A program made the position numbers and the translations under genes. Shown piece after piece: positions 45,917 through 54,766 of a DNA stretch of 64,000 nt. Position 1 is the first letter of the stretch. Each line of letters begins with the position of its first letter. The stretch spans positions 1,302,001 through 1,366,000 of the forward strand of contig NZ_BAABWS010000001.1 in NCBI RefSeq assembly GCF_040371945.1. Reading direction: 5' to 3'. Source of the stretch: Litorivita sp040371945 (GTDB lineage: Bacteria; Pseudomonadota; Alphaproteobacteria; Rhodobacterales; Rhodobacteraceae). The notes beneath the pieces were generated by a model. That model worked only from the letters and a program-made list of their open reading frames with translations, was not told where the DNA came from and made no database searches.

Positions 45917-47403
45917 CGCCGCTTCTCCTTGGATCTGGATTTCGATTTCGACTTGCCGCTCTTTTTACCCCATTTTTCGGGCTTGTCCCCCGTCTTGTCC
46001 CCTGTCTTGTCCCCCACCTTGTCCCACGGCCCCGATGCGCCGCGCACCGCGCGTCTGGCGCGCGCGGCGGCCACGGCGCCCCATGGGCCGACCCGCGTCA
46101 CAAGGTCCTCGCGCGGGGGCGGGCCGCTGTCATCCATCGGCGCGTCATGGGCAAAAAGCGCCGCGCGCGCGCCCGCCTTATCGGCCTGATAGGCGCGCTG
46201 CAGATAGTCCGCCACATAGGCTTTCTTGGCCTCCGGCCAGCCCGCATAAAGCTTGTAAAACAGGTCCTTATGGCAAATGAACAATTGCCGGATATCCTTG
46301 GGCGCCAATTGCGCCAAGAGCATGTTGATCAAATCGCGCTGCGGCACATCGGCGGCGCGCAGCGTATAGAAATAGGCCGGATGCTCGGAGGTGATATTGG
46401 GCCATTTGCCCGCCCCTGTCGCCCAGCGCAGCATCGCCTCCAAACCATAGAAGGCCTCGGGCAGGGCCTCGCCGTAGCGCCGCGCAAGCCGGTGCAAGAC
46501 ATTGGCATCATTGCCGATTTCCACGCCGTCTTGCCCCGCCACCGCATCCACGGCAATGAATTCCATCTTCTGGCGCAAGATCGCCGCCGCATCCACGCCG
46601 CGCGCCTTGACGATCGGTTCGACCAATCCGTTATCCGCCAGATAGCGCGCAATCGCATTGCGGTCGGTGATGTCGATCACCCGCTCCACCGGCACAGGGC
46701 CAAGATCATCAGCCTCCGGCGCGATCACCGCAGGCTGGGTCAGATCGCGCAGCACATAAAGCCCGCCAAAATGCGCGGTCCAAAAATCACCCTGCTCGAA
46801 TTCGGTATGCTTTAGCTGCACCGGCACCCGCGCAAAATCGCCCGCTTGACGCGACAGATCGATCATCTCGCCGATCAGCGCCTCGTCATACCACGCGTTT
46901 TCCTGCGCCATAAAGCGGTCCACGCGCGCCGCCAAAGCCGCCACCCCCGCAAGGCTGCCTTCGGTGGTATCGGCCTCGACCGTGATCTTGCGCAGATCGA
47001 ACAATCGCGCGGGGCTGTCGAGGCGGTAGACCGAATTCATCAACTCGCCCGCCAGCGCATCGCGCGCCGTCAGCGCGAAAATCTGCGCCTCGTTGGCGTC
47101 GATAAAGCCGCGCAGAATCCCCCGCGAGGTGGAAAATTTCGCCCCCAACAGCGGCGCGCGCTTTTGCTCGGGCGAGAGCAGGATGAATTGCCGGTTACAG
47201 CCCCCTTGATTGAGATAGAGATGATCGCCAAGCTCCTCGCCCACCTCCGGCGAATAGCCTGAAATATCGACGTAAAACTCCTCCAGCTTGGTCTCATGCC
47301 CCGTCAGCTTTTTGAGCGCACGGTTGTAGCGCGCCACCAAAGCGGGGCTGTCCACCGCAAAGAGATTGCCGAACATCAGGCCCTTTTGGATGAGACGTTT
47401 CAT
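45913..47403 (-). CDS. DUF6638-type cytoplasmic protein
   Basis: A 496-residue soluble protein, from memory a DUF6638 member. It begins MKRLIQKGLMFGNLFAVDSP and has VDISGYSPEVGEELGD near 45 and several Leu-rich helices. A central LPEAFYGLEAMLRWATG segment lies near 330. The last 70 residues are basic with repeated DKxGD units and a Lys/Ser-rich end (SKSKSRSK), probably disordered and able to bind nucleic acid or membrane phosphates. No catalytic motif is recognised. It lies 87 bp after the AAA ATPase gene. Confidence 0.75.
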   Translation of the reverse strand: MKRLIQKGLMFGNLFAVDSPALVARYNRALKKLTGHETKLEEFYVDISGYSPEVGEELGDHLYLNQGGCNRQFILLSPEQKRAPLLGAKFSTSRGILRGFIDANEAQIFALTARDALAGELMNSVYRLDSPARLFDLRKITVEADTTEGSLAGVAALAARVDRFMAQENAWYDEALIGEMIDLSRQAGDFARVPVQLKHTEFEQGDFWTAHFGGLYVLRDLTQPAVIAPEADDLGPVPVERVIDITDRNAIARYLADNGLVEPIVKARGVDAAAILRQKMEFIAVDAVAGQDGVEIGNDANVLHRLARRYGEALPEAFYGLEAMLRWATGAGKWPNITSEHPAYFYTLRAADVPQRDLINMLLAQLAPKDIRQLFICHKDLFYKLYAGWPEAKKAYVADYLQRAYQADKAGARAALFAHDAPMDDSGPPPREDLVTRVGPWGAVAAARARRAVRGASGPWDKVGDKTGDKTGDKPEKWGKKSGKSKSKSRSKEKRR

Positions 47404-47490
47404 CGGCGCACCCCTCCCGCGGGGCGGCGCTGCGCCGCCCATCCCGCCCCGATACGCGGGTCGGAAAAAGGCGCGATAGGAGTAGGGGCC

Positions 47491-49431
47491 TTAGCCATTC
47501 TTCCCCTCCAGATAGCGCCGCTTGGCCTCTTCTTGGCGGCCAAAATCGCGCACCATATTGTCGATCGCCACCTCGTCGCTTTTGTCGGCGTAGCGAAACT
47601 CGCTGTCGGCGTAGCGGTTGATCTCTTGCAAGACCATTTGCGGCGTCACCTTGACGCGCAGATCCTCGATCATCGCCTTTTTGGTCTCGTAATCCTTGAA
47701 CAAGAACAGGTCGGGGTTTTCCATCCACGCGTCGGGCAATTCGAAATCCATCGACCGGACCTTGACCGCATCGGTGATATTCTTGATCGCGCGTCCTGTG
47801 AACCGCGGGTCCGCCTCTTGGATCGCCTTGAGATAGCCGCCCAGTTTGGCAATCGTATCAAGCGCGCCGATCTTTTCCTCGACGCGGGCGAAAACCTCGA
47901 TCAATCCGGCCTCTTGCGGGCGGTTGTGGCCCTCGAAACTGGCCGCGACGGCGCGTTTGATTTCCTGCGCGGCAAAGACCTCGTGATCGCCCAGAGGGAT
48001 GTCGTGGTGCTTGCCCATCAAGAGCGCCAGAATGTCGATGTAATCCTCGCGCGTTTGCGGCCCGTCGATCAAAAACCGCGCCCCCGCCCGTTGGCGCAGG
48101 GCGTCATCGACGTTTTCGGGATAATTCGAGAACATGCCAAAGGTGCAATTGCCGCGCACCACCGTATTGGCCCCTGCAAAGCTTTCCATCAACACCGCCG
48201 TGATCTCAAGCTGCCCCGCCGAGGATTGCCGGTCCCCGCGTTTGCCCGCCAATTGGTCGATATCATCGATGGTGCCGAACCCGATCACCGTGGGGTCGAG
48301 CACCGTGTTGATAAAGGCTTTGGCGTTCTGGCCCGATTTGCCTTGATAGCTGTCGATATTGTCGGTCGACAGGTTTTGATAGCGGAACGGATATCCCGCC
48401 ACGGCGCAATAGTCATTGAGCAATCCGGCCATCATCTGGATCAGCGTGGTCTTGCCGGTCCCCGGTTTGCCGTCGCCCATAAAGGTGAAAATAAACCCGC
48501 CGAGTTCGGCAAACGGGTTCAATTTGCGGTCGAAATCATAGGCCATGAGCATTTTGGCCAAACGCATGGCTTGGTATTTGGCGATATGGTTGCCGACGAC
48601 CTCATGGGGCTTTTTGAAGGTCATGGTCAGGGTCGTGCCCTTGCCCTTGGAGGCGGGGGTAAAGCCGCGCAGGGTCAGATCATCGGCCTCGATGCGCCAG
48701 CTTGCGCCCGTGAAAGCCTGAAGTCGCGGGGCGGTTTGGGCGCGCAGGGCGATTTTCTCCATCGCCTGTTCGGCATAGGCCGCGATCACCGCCACCAGCC
48801 GCGCATCATCCGTGCCCAGCGCGGCAATGTCTTGGTCAAGCTCCCAGATCATCCCGTGCAGCGCCAGTTGCGCGTTGTCGGTCAGGATTTCCTCGACCTC
48901 GCCCACCTCGACCGTGGTCTCGCCCAAAAGCGGCCCGATCAAAAACGCCGCCGCATTGGCGAAAACGTAAGTGACGCACAAAGCCTCGGCGGCGAGAAGC
49001 TCGGAGAACTCCGATTTGCGGGCGTCGGACAAGCCGCCCTCAAGATTGGCACGTTTGAGCGCCGTCAATCCGGTCGCCTCGCCGTAGGTCTCGCCCACCG
49101 CCAGAGCAATCGCCAAAGCGCGGCGCAGCGCATGCAGGGCGCTGGCCTGCGCCGGAGAGACCAGAGGATCGGCGGCGCCCGCCCCCTCGATCGTGGCGGC
49201 CAGTTGCACCCCCTCGGGCCGCGCGGTCGAACGCGTCACCAAACCCGGTGTGGTGCTGCGAAACCGCCGCCGCGTGCCGATCCCCGCCGAGCGTTCGGGC
49301 GCGGCAGAGGCCTCTTTGCCCTTGCCGATGCGCGGGGTGTGATCGACACCCTCGATCATCGCGGTCGCCGCCGCGTAATGTTTGGTGATATCGCCCTCGC
49401 GCAGCTCCATCAGATCGCTGGTCAAACTCAT
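47491..49431 (-). CDS. classical AAA ATPase
   Basis: A 646-residue protein. The first 270 residues are an all-helical domain with a disordered basic stretch at 45-75. The AAA module follows: Walker A GKPGTGKTT at 321-329, pore loop SYQGKSG (Tyr362-Gln363-Gly364), Walker B VIGFGTIDDID at 382-392 with Asp390 where Glu is expected, QLAGKRGD after it, sensor 1 SNYPE with Asn436, and Arg446/Arg448/Arg452 as finger candidates. Order and spelling match the classical AAA branch (FtsH, p97, Vps4), not MoxR. Its neighbours are a coiled-coil gene and DUF6384 upstream and DUF6638 downstream. The Asp at the Walker B base could slow hydrolysis. Confidence 0.85.
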   Translation of the reverse strand: MSLTSDLMELREGDITKHYAAATAMIEGVDHTPRIGKGKEASAAPERSAGIGTRRRFRSTTPGLVTRSTARPEGVQLAATIEGAGAADPLVSPAQASALHALRRALAIALAVGETYGEATGLTALKRANLEGGLSDARKSEFSELLAAEALCVTYVFANAAAFLIGPLLGETTVEVGEVEEILTDNAQLALHGMIWELDQDIAALGTDDARLVAVIAAYAEQAMEKIALRAQTAPRLQAFTGASWRIEADDLTLRGFTPASKGKGTTLTMTFKKPHEVVGNHIAKYQAMRLAKMLMAYDFDRKLNPFAELGGFIFTFMGDGKPGTGKTTLIQMMAGLLNDYCAVAGYPFRYQNLSTDNIDSYQGKSGQNAKAFINTVLDPTVIGFGTIDDIDQLAGKRGDRQSSAGQLEITAVLMESFAGANTVVRGNCTFGMFSNYPENVDDALRQRAGARFLIDGPQTREDYIDILALLMGKHHDIPLGDHEVFAAQEIKRAVAASFEGHNRPQEAGLIEVFARVEEKIGALDTIAKLGGYLKAIQEADPRFTGRAIKNITDAVKVRSMDFELPDAWMENPDLFLFKDYETKKAMIEDLRVKVTPQMVLQEINRYADSEFRYADKSDEVAIDNMVRDFGRQEEAKRRYLEGKNG

Positions 49432-49476
49432 CTCTTACGCCTTCTCGCTTCGCACGCCGCCCAGTGGCGCGCGCCT

Positions 49477-50616
49477 TTACCTATAGCTCAACACCCGTCC
49501 TTGCGGGCTGACCACGAATTTGCGGATGCTCTCGAAGCCCGCGGGGCGCATTTCTTCGAGCGCCTGATAGGGCCGTTCGGGCAGGATGATCATCCGCTCG
49601 GTCGATGTGGCCCCCGTATCCGCGCCGCGCCCCGAAAACGGGTCGAGCGCATAGACCTCGCGCTCCACGGTGCTCAGCCATCCGGCGCGCTCCTCGCGCA
49701 CCTTTTCGGACGAGAGCACCTCAAGCGTCCACGCCATCGCCCAATCTTGGCCCATCGGCGCCTTGGCGCTGGCCAGAACCTCGGCAATCGGCCCCGACTG
49801 GCGGGTGAAGGCATGGCTATACATCGGCCCCAGATGGAAGCGGCGCAAACGTTTGGGGTGCAGATCGTCAAAGCTTTCGTCAAACCCCGCCGCAATCGTC
49901 ACCAGTTTCAGCCCGCCCAAGGCCTGCCCCATCAAATGCGCCTGCACCTCGGGCCATCGGCGCTGATCCCTGGCCAATGCGTATTTGCCGCTGTCCTCCA
50001 CCTCCATGATATAGACGGCGGGCAGGTTGTATTGGCTGTCATAAACCGCCCAATGCAGCACATAACGGCGGCGCATATCGCGCCCCTCGCCACTGTTCTC
50101 GATCCAGATCGCCTCGGGATCATTGCGCGCCCAAAACAGCCCGCCCTTGGCCAGTTCCTCGTAATAGAGCCGCTGGCTAAGCGCATATTGCAGCTTGACC
50201 GGCACCTCGTAATCACTGGTGATCTTTTGCACCATATCGGCCTTGAGCTGCGCCGCGCTTGGCGCCTGCGCCAGATGGCGTTCGGCTTGCAGCGCGTCAT
50301 TGGCCATGACCAAAAGCTCCGCCGCCACGGGAAAACCGCTCTCGACCGCGTCAAAGCTCATGGCGGTCAAAAACCGCTCGCTCGCCTTGCCGGTCATCAG
50401 GTATTTGAGCGCCAGCGCCTTGAAGGTAAAGCCCAGCGCCACCTGATAGCGGCCCAGAATATCGACATCCGTATCGCTCAACCGCCCTTCGGCGCGCATC
50501 TGCGCCGCCACGCGCCCCATATGGGCGGTGATCGCCTCGAATTTGGCGAAATAGCGCCGCGCCGCGAACCCGTCGGTGAGCGCCACATGGTCGCGCGTGA
50601 GATCGGCGGCGCTCAT
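49477..50616 (-). CDS. DUF6384-type protein
   Basis: A 379-residue soluble protein that I assign from memory to DUF6384. The N-terminal 150 residues are helical (ARRYFAKFEAITAHMGRVAAQM). The C-terminal half is mixed: LHWAVYDSQYNLPAVYIMEVEDSG near 190, RRFHLGPMYSHAFTRQ near 258, and a final FVVSPQGRVLSYR. It has no membrane helix or signal peptide. It lies between the coiled-coil gene (33 bp) and the AAA gene (45 bp). An adaptor between the ATPase and its partner is a reasonable inference only. Confidence 0.75.
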   Translation of the reverse strand: MSAADLTRDHVALTDGFAARRYFAKFEAITAHMGRVAAQMRAEGRLSDTDVDILGRYQVALGFTFKALALKYLMTGKASERFLTAMSFDAVESGFPVAAELLVMANDALQAERHLAQAPSAAQLKADMVQKITSDYEVPVKLQYALSQRLYYEELAKGGLFWARNDPEAIWIENSGEGRDMRRRYVLHWAVYDSQYNLPAVYIMEVEDSGKYALARDQRRWPEVQAHLMGQALGGLKLVTIAAGFDESFDDLHPKRLRRFHLGPMYSHAFTRQSGPIAEVLASAKAPMGQDWAMAWTLEVLSSEKVREERAGWLSTVEREVYALDPFSGRGADTGATSTERMIILPERPYQALEEMRPAGFESIRKFVVSPQGRVLSYR

Positions 50617-50649
50617 GGCGCGCTCTGCCCATGGAAGCGGCGCATCGGA

Positions 50650-51723
50650 TCAGCCCCCGTAAAGGTTCTTGTCATGCTGCTCGACGATCTTCTCGAAGCG
50701 GCGCGCAAAGCGTTCGTCCGCCTTGGCCTTGGCCTCCAGAACCTGCCGCGCAAAGACCATATTATCCGCGTGACCTTCGAGCATGTCGGCCATCCGCTGG
50801 TTCGTCGCCGTGCCGATCGCCGCCATAGAGGCCTGTGCCTCCTTGTCGGTTTCCACCCCGATCTCGTTGATCCGGTGCGCGACGTCCTGTTGCTGCGCGG
50901 TCTTGAGCGATTTGGTCAAAGCGTCATACAAAACAACACGTTGCTTGGTGTCCGTTTGCAGTTTGTTGATCAAAACCATCTGCGTCGCGGCCTGGTTTTG
51001 CAAACTGTCGACCCATGTCTTGCCCTTCTCGATATAGCGCTCGAGCGTCTGGCTCTTGGCCAATTTGACCTGCTCGTCCTGCACCATCGCGTTATAGGCC
51101 TTGTTCAGATCGGCCAATTGCGTCTCCAGCCGCGTGCGCGCGGCGGCGTCCTGCTCGACCGAGATTTTATTCTCCAATTCGATGATCTTGGGATCCATCG
51201 CCAGAATTTCGGCCCGCACGGCCTCCAATTCGCCCACGGTAAATTCGCGCTCGTCCAGCGTGCCGGTCAGGTTGTCCTCGACCCGCGTCTTTTGCTCTTC
51301 GAGCACCGCCAATTGCCCTTGCAACAGCTGTGTGATCACATCGGATTTGGCGATGAGGTCTTGCAGCTTGTCGTCGATGCTGGCGGTTTTCATCCGCTCT
51401 TGGCGCATCGATTCCGATTTGGCCTTGGCGAAAATCCCGACAAAGCTTTCCCATCCGGTTTTCGAGCGCATCTCGTTGAAGTCTTTGGAAAAGGCCGATG
51501 TCACATCGTCCAGCCCCATGATCAATTCGGCGATATTGGCGTTCATCACCTCGGTATGGGCGTGCACATCCTCAAGCGTGGCGTTCTCGATGTCGATATT
51601 CGCCTCGCCGCTGTCGATCTTGCCGCGCGCGCTCTCGATCCGGCTGGTCAGTTCGGAGATTTTCGCCTGCGCGGCTGCGACCTGCTCTTGGCTTTCGCGC
51701 ATCTGGGTTTCGAAATTGGCCAT
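50650..51723 (-). CDS. long coiled-coil protein, TelA-like
   Basis: A 357-residue protein that is almost wholly alpha-helical, with heptad-like Glu/Gln/Lys/Leu patterns at 3-70, 125-215 and 260-350. Single hydrophobic breaks occur near SKTGWESFVGIFAKAKS at 87-103. The segment from about 220, TLERYIEKGKTWVDSLQNQ onward, resembles the C-terminal half of TelA/KlaA-type toxic-anion-resistance proteins, but identity is weak. No membrane helix. GAGGG precedes the ATG at 51723; a GTG stands directly before it. It is the first gene of the six-gene cluster. Confidence 0.75.
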   Translation of the reverse strand: MANFETQMRESQEQVAAAQAKISELTSRIESARGKIDSGEANIDIENATLEDVHAHTEVMNANIAELIMGLDDVTSAFSKDFNEMRSKTGWESFVGIFAKAKSESMRQERMKTASIDDKLQDLIAKSDVITQLLQGQLAVLEEQKTRVEDNLTGTLDEREFTVGELEAVRAEILAMDPKIIELENKISVEQDAAARTRLETQLADLNKAYNAMVQDEQVKLAKSQTLERYIEKGKTWVDSLQNQAATQMVLINKLQTDTKQRVVLYDALTKSLKTAQQQDVAHRINEIGVETDKEAQASMAAIGTATNQRMADMLEGHADNMVFARQVLEAKAKADERFARRFEKIVEQHDKNLYGG

Positions 51724-51898
51724 CACTTATCCCTCATGAAATCGTCGTTACAAATGGGATATGGGAAGATGTAACACCAATTTACATACCCCCGCCCCCG
51801 CTTTGTTTGAACTGTTGCAAAACCGCCAATGGAAGGGAAGGAAAATCCGGCGCGGCGCGCGGCCGATTGCGCTTGGCGCCCCGATGAGAGGCTCGCGC

Positions 51899-51985
51899 GC
51901 CCGACCCTGCCAGCCTGACCCTGCGCGTTTTGCTCCGCCCGTTCTAACCCGCCAGCCCGACCGACCCAGCCAGCCCGACCCTGCC
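51899..51985. repeat. degenerate CCAGCCCGACC repeats
   Basis: Variants of CCAGCCCGACC and GACCCTGCC recur four times in this stretch, part of the 448-bp gap (51724-52171) upstream of the six-gene cluster. No coding frame is convincing here. The cluster promoter probably lies in AT-richer DNA at 51740-51830. Confidence 0.5.
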
Positions 51986-52001
51986 CGCGCCGCGCAAAAT
52001 C

Positions 52002-52042
52002 GCACCGACGCAATACCGACAAAATACCGACGTGATACCGAC
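52002..52042 (+). repeat. 11-bp-period repeat element, copy 2
   Basis: Four ATACCGAC-like units spaced at 11 bp, differing from the core of copy 1 (11339-11379) at two of 41 positions. Similarity continues on both sides (GCGCAAA before, GCGCCCCCG after). The 9-bp terminal inverted repeat of copy 1 is only partly kept. It lies about 280 bp upstream of the coiled-coil gene and points away from it. Confidence 0.8.
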
Positions 52043-52171
52043 CGCCAAATCGCGCCCCCGAACCGCAGCAAAAACCCGCCCGAAAGCGGGCGCAAAATGC
52101 CGCGCCCGCCCTGCCCTGACGGGCGCGGCGATCGGGGCCAGAGGCGCGGGATGCGCCGCCCCCGCGCGCGC

Positions 52172-53380
52172 CTAGGCGATCACATTATGTGCCGGTCCAT
52201 AGGGGAATTTTGTGATGTTCTCGGCGCCGTTTTTCCCAATGATTAGAATATCATGCTCGCGATACCCGCCCGCGCCCGCCATGCCTTCGGGGATCGTCAG
52301 CATCGGCTCCATCGACACCACCATGCCCTCTTCGAGCACCGTGTCGATATCCTCGCGCAGCTCCAATCCCGCCTCGCGCCCATAGTAATGCGACAAGATG
52401 CCAAAGCTGTGCCCATAGCCGAAACTGCGATATTTCAAAAGATCCCGCTCGGCATAGAAGGCATTGATTTCTTTGGTAATTTCATCGCATCTTGCGCCCG
52501 GCTTGATCAAGGACAGCCCCAGTTCATGCGCCGCCACATTGGCCTCCCAAATCGCCAAGGAGGCCGCATCGACCTCTCCCAAAAACAACGTGCGCTCCAA
52601 AGCCGTGTAGTATCCCGAGATCATCGGAAAGGTATTGAGGCTCAAAATATCGCCCGTTTTCAAAGCTCTAGAGGTCACCGGATTATGCGCCCCATCGGTG
52701 TTGATCCCCGATTGGAACCACACCCAAGTGTCGCGATATTCGGCATCGGGAAAGGCGCGGGCAATCTCCAACTCCATCGCATCGCGCCCCGCCATGGCCA
52801 CGTCGATCTCCCGCGCGCCAAGCGTGATCGCCTCGCGGATCGCCGCCCCGCCCAGATCCGCAATCCGCGCGCCCTCGCGGATAAGCGCCTGTTCCGCAAC
52901 AGATTTTACCATCCGTTGCCGCATCATCGCCTCGGAGATATCCAAGATCACCATCGGGTCGAGATGATGTTCGAGCGCATCGCGCATCTGCAGCGTCAGG
53001 TGATCGCCCTCATATCCGACCACCTCGTCGCCATCGACAATGCTGGCAATCGCGCGCCAGAAATTGCCCCTCGCCCAATCGGTATAGGTCAGGCTCTCGC
53101 AATGACTGCGCCGCCACGGTTGCCCCGCGTCAATCCCCGCCGAAATCACCACCGCACGATCCTCGGTCACGACGAGCCCATAGGGCCGCCCGAAGCTGCA
53201 ATACAAAAAGCCCGAATAATAGGCGATGTTTTGCATCGAGGTCAGAACGGCCGAACTGACCCCCATCTCCTCCATCACCGCGCGCAAACCGGAGAGCCGC
53301 GCAGCATATTCCTCGGGCGCAAACGGCAATGTCGCGCGCGCCCCGTTGGGCATAAATTCAAAAGCAGTGCGTTCAGTCAT
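52172..53380 (-). CDS. creatinase (creatine amidinohydrolase)
   Basis: A 402-residue enzyme of the pita-bread fold that hydrolyses creatine to sarcosine and urea. From memory it matches the Pseudomonas creatinase across the whole length: SFGRPYGLVVTED, GQPWRR, WFQSGINTDGAHNPVT with catalytic His232, FPMISGYYTALERTLFL, FGYGHSFGILSHYYGREAGL and the C-terminal EHDILI. It lacks the metal ligands of M24 aminopeptidases, as creatinases do. The ATG at 53380 lies five bases after GGAGG; an ATG at 53383 is too close. Creatininase and sarcosine oxidase genes are not adjacent. Confidence 0.9.
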   Translation of the reverse strand: MTERTAFEFMPNGARATLPFAPEEYAARLSGLRAVMEEMGVSSAVLTSMQNIAYYSGFLYCSFGRPYGLVVTEDRAVVISAGIDAGQPWRRSHCESLTYTDWARGNFWRAIASIVDGDEVVGYEGDHLTLQMRDALEHHLDPMVILDISEAMMRQRMVKSVAEQALIREGARIADLGGAAIREAITLGAREIDVAMAGRDAMELEIARAFPDAEYRDTWVWFQSGINTDGAHNPVTSRALKTGDILSLNTFPMISGYYTALERTLFLGEVDAASLAIWEANVAAHELGLSLIKPGARCDEITKEINAFYAERDLLKYRSFGYGHSFGILSHYYGREAGLELREDIDTVLEEGMVVSMEPMLTIPEGMAGAGGYREHDILIIGKNGAENITKFPYGPAHNVIA

Positions 53381-53638
53381 CATGACCTCCCCAAACAAAG
53401 AAAGGTCCCGGCGTTCAGGACTGTTCGGCCTCAAAACCGGAAGACGCCATCCTCCGCAGCCGTAGGGCTTGCTACCATGGCGCTTCCATCAAGGCACGTG
53501 AAAACCGCAGCGCAGGATTGCGCCCTTGCGCCTCTCGCGCGCCTTGCCAATAGTAGCGCCCAAGCGCCCGCGCTTTATGCGCCCGCAAGATCGTCTGCGC
53601 CGCCGACCGGTGTCGCCGCCAACCATCAAAGGCCCACC

Positions 53639-54640
53639 ATGACCCAGCCCCTGCGCAATTTGATCACCGATGTGGCCGGCCTGAGGGTCGGCAATGCCTC
53701 TGACGACGCGATCAAAACCGGCTGCACCGTGCTCGTCGGGGATGCGCCCTTTACCGCGGGCGTGCATGTCATGGGCGGCGCGCCCGGCACCCGCGAAACC
53801 GATCTTTTGGCCCCCGACAAAACCGTCGAGCAGGTCGATGCTCTGGTGCTTTCGGGCGGATCGGCCTTCGGGCTGGATGCGGCCTCCGGCGTTGCGGATG
53901 CGCTGCGCGCGCAGGGGCGCGGCTTTGTCGTCGGCGATCAAAACGTGCCCATCGTGCCTTCGGCCATCTTGTTCGACCTGATCAATGGCGGCGACAAAAA
54001 CTGGGCCGAGAACCCCTATAAATCCCTTGGCCGCGCGGCCTTGGGCGCGGCCGCCGAGACCTTCAATCTGGGCAGCTACGGCGCGGGCACCGGCGCGCTC
54101 ACCGCCAATCTCAAAGGTGGGCTAGGCTCGGCCTCGATCCGCCTGCCCTCCGGCCATACCATCGGCGCGCTGGTCGCGGTCAATGCGCTTGGCGCGGCCA
54201 CCGTAAACGGCGGCCCGCATTTTTGGGCCGCGCCTTTCGAACAGGGCGGCGAATTCGGCGGCAAAGGCACCGCAACAGACTACGGCGACACCCATACCCC
54301 GCCGACCAAAATGGGCGCCCGCGCCGATGCGCCCGCCAATACCACCATCGGCATAATCGCCACCGACGCGGACCTCACGCAATCGCAATGCACCCGCCTT
54401 GCCACCGCCGCCCATGACGGCTTTGCCCGCGCGCTCTTCCCTGCCCATACCCCGATGGACGGAGACCTGATTTTCGCCGCCGCCACCGGCGCGCGCGCAC
54501 TGCAAAACCCCGCCGCCGATACGCTCTATCTTGGCCACGGCGCCGCCACCGTCATGGCCCGCGCCATCGCCCGCGCCGTGTTCCATGCCCGCGCCGCCGC
54601 TGGCGACGTGATGCCGACCTATGCGGACACCCACGGCTGA
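53639..54640 (+). CDS. P1/DmpA-family (S58) peptidase
   Basis: A 333-residue protein of the DmpA / L-aminopeptidase family, N-terminal nucleophile-like enzymes that mature by autocleavage before a Ser or Thr. Key stretches are LITDVAGLRVGNA at the start, SGGSAFGLDAASGV near 80 and YGAGTGALTANLKGGLGSASI near 142-162, where Ser in GLGSAS is the likely nucleophile. No signal peptide. The ATG follows AAAGG. Divergent from creatinase. Substrates may be beta-amino or D-amino peptides; this is not determined. Confidence 0.88.
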   Translation: MTQPLRNLITDVAGLRVGNASDDAIKTGCTVLVGDAPFTAGVHVMGGAPGTRETDLLAPDKTVEQVDALVLSGGSAFGLDAASGVADALRAQGRGFVVGDQNVPIVPSAILFDLINGGDKNWAENPYKSLGRAALGAAAETFNLGSYGAGTGALTANLKGGLGSASIRLPSGHTIGALVAVNALGAATVNGGPHFWAAPFEQGGEFGGKGTATDYGDTHTPPTKMGARADAPANTTIGIIATDADLTQSQCTRLATAAHDGFARALFPAHTPMDGDLIFAAATGARALQNPAADTLYLGHGAATVMARAIARAVFHARAAAGDVMPTYADTHG

Positions 54641-54643
54641 CCC

Positions 54644-54678
54644 TTTGCAGGTTCCGCAAATATCCCCGCCGGAGGCGC
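54644..54678 (+). repeat. dispersed intergenic repeat, copy D
   Basis: Reads TTTGCAGGTTCCG, then CAAATATCCCCGCCGGAGGC, only 3 bp after the S58 peptidase stop codon. See copies at 11148, 16243 and 38494. Confidence 0.8.
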
Positions 54679-54766
54679 AGATCGGCCACAACCGCTCCCG
54701 CCGCTTTCTCTGGACAAGCCGCGCCCTAAATGCTCTGCAAAGAGACACACCTCAGGAGGACACATC

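Noticed and set aside
47296..51774. Open frame of 1492 codons on the plus strand opposite three genes of the AAA cluster
   Set aside because: It is antisense to well-supported genes with recognisable motifs. Its translation is rich in Arg, His, Gln and Leu, as expected of a mirror frame in GC-rich DNA, and it has no domain.
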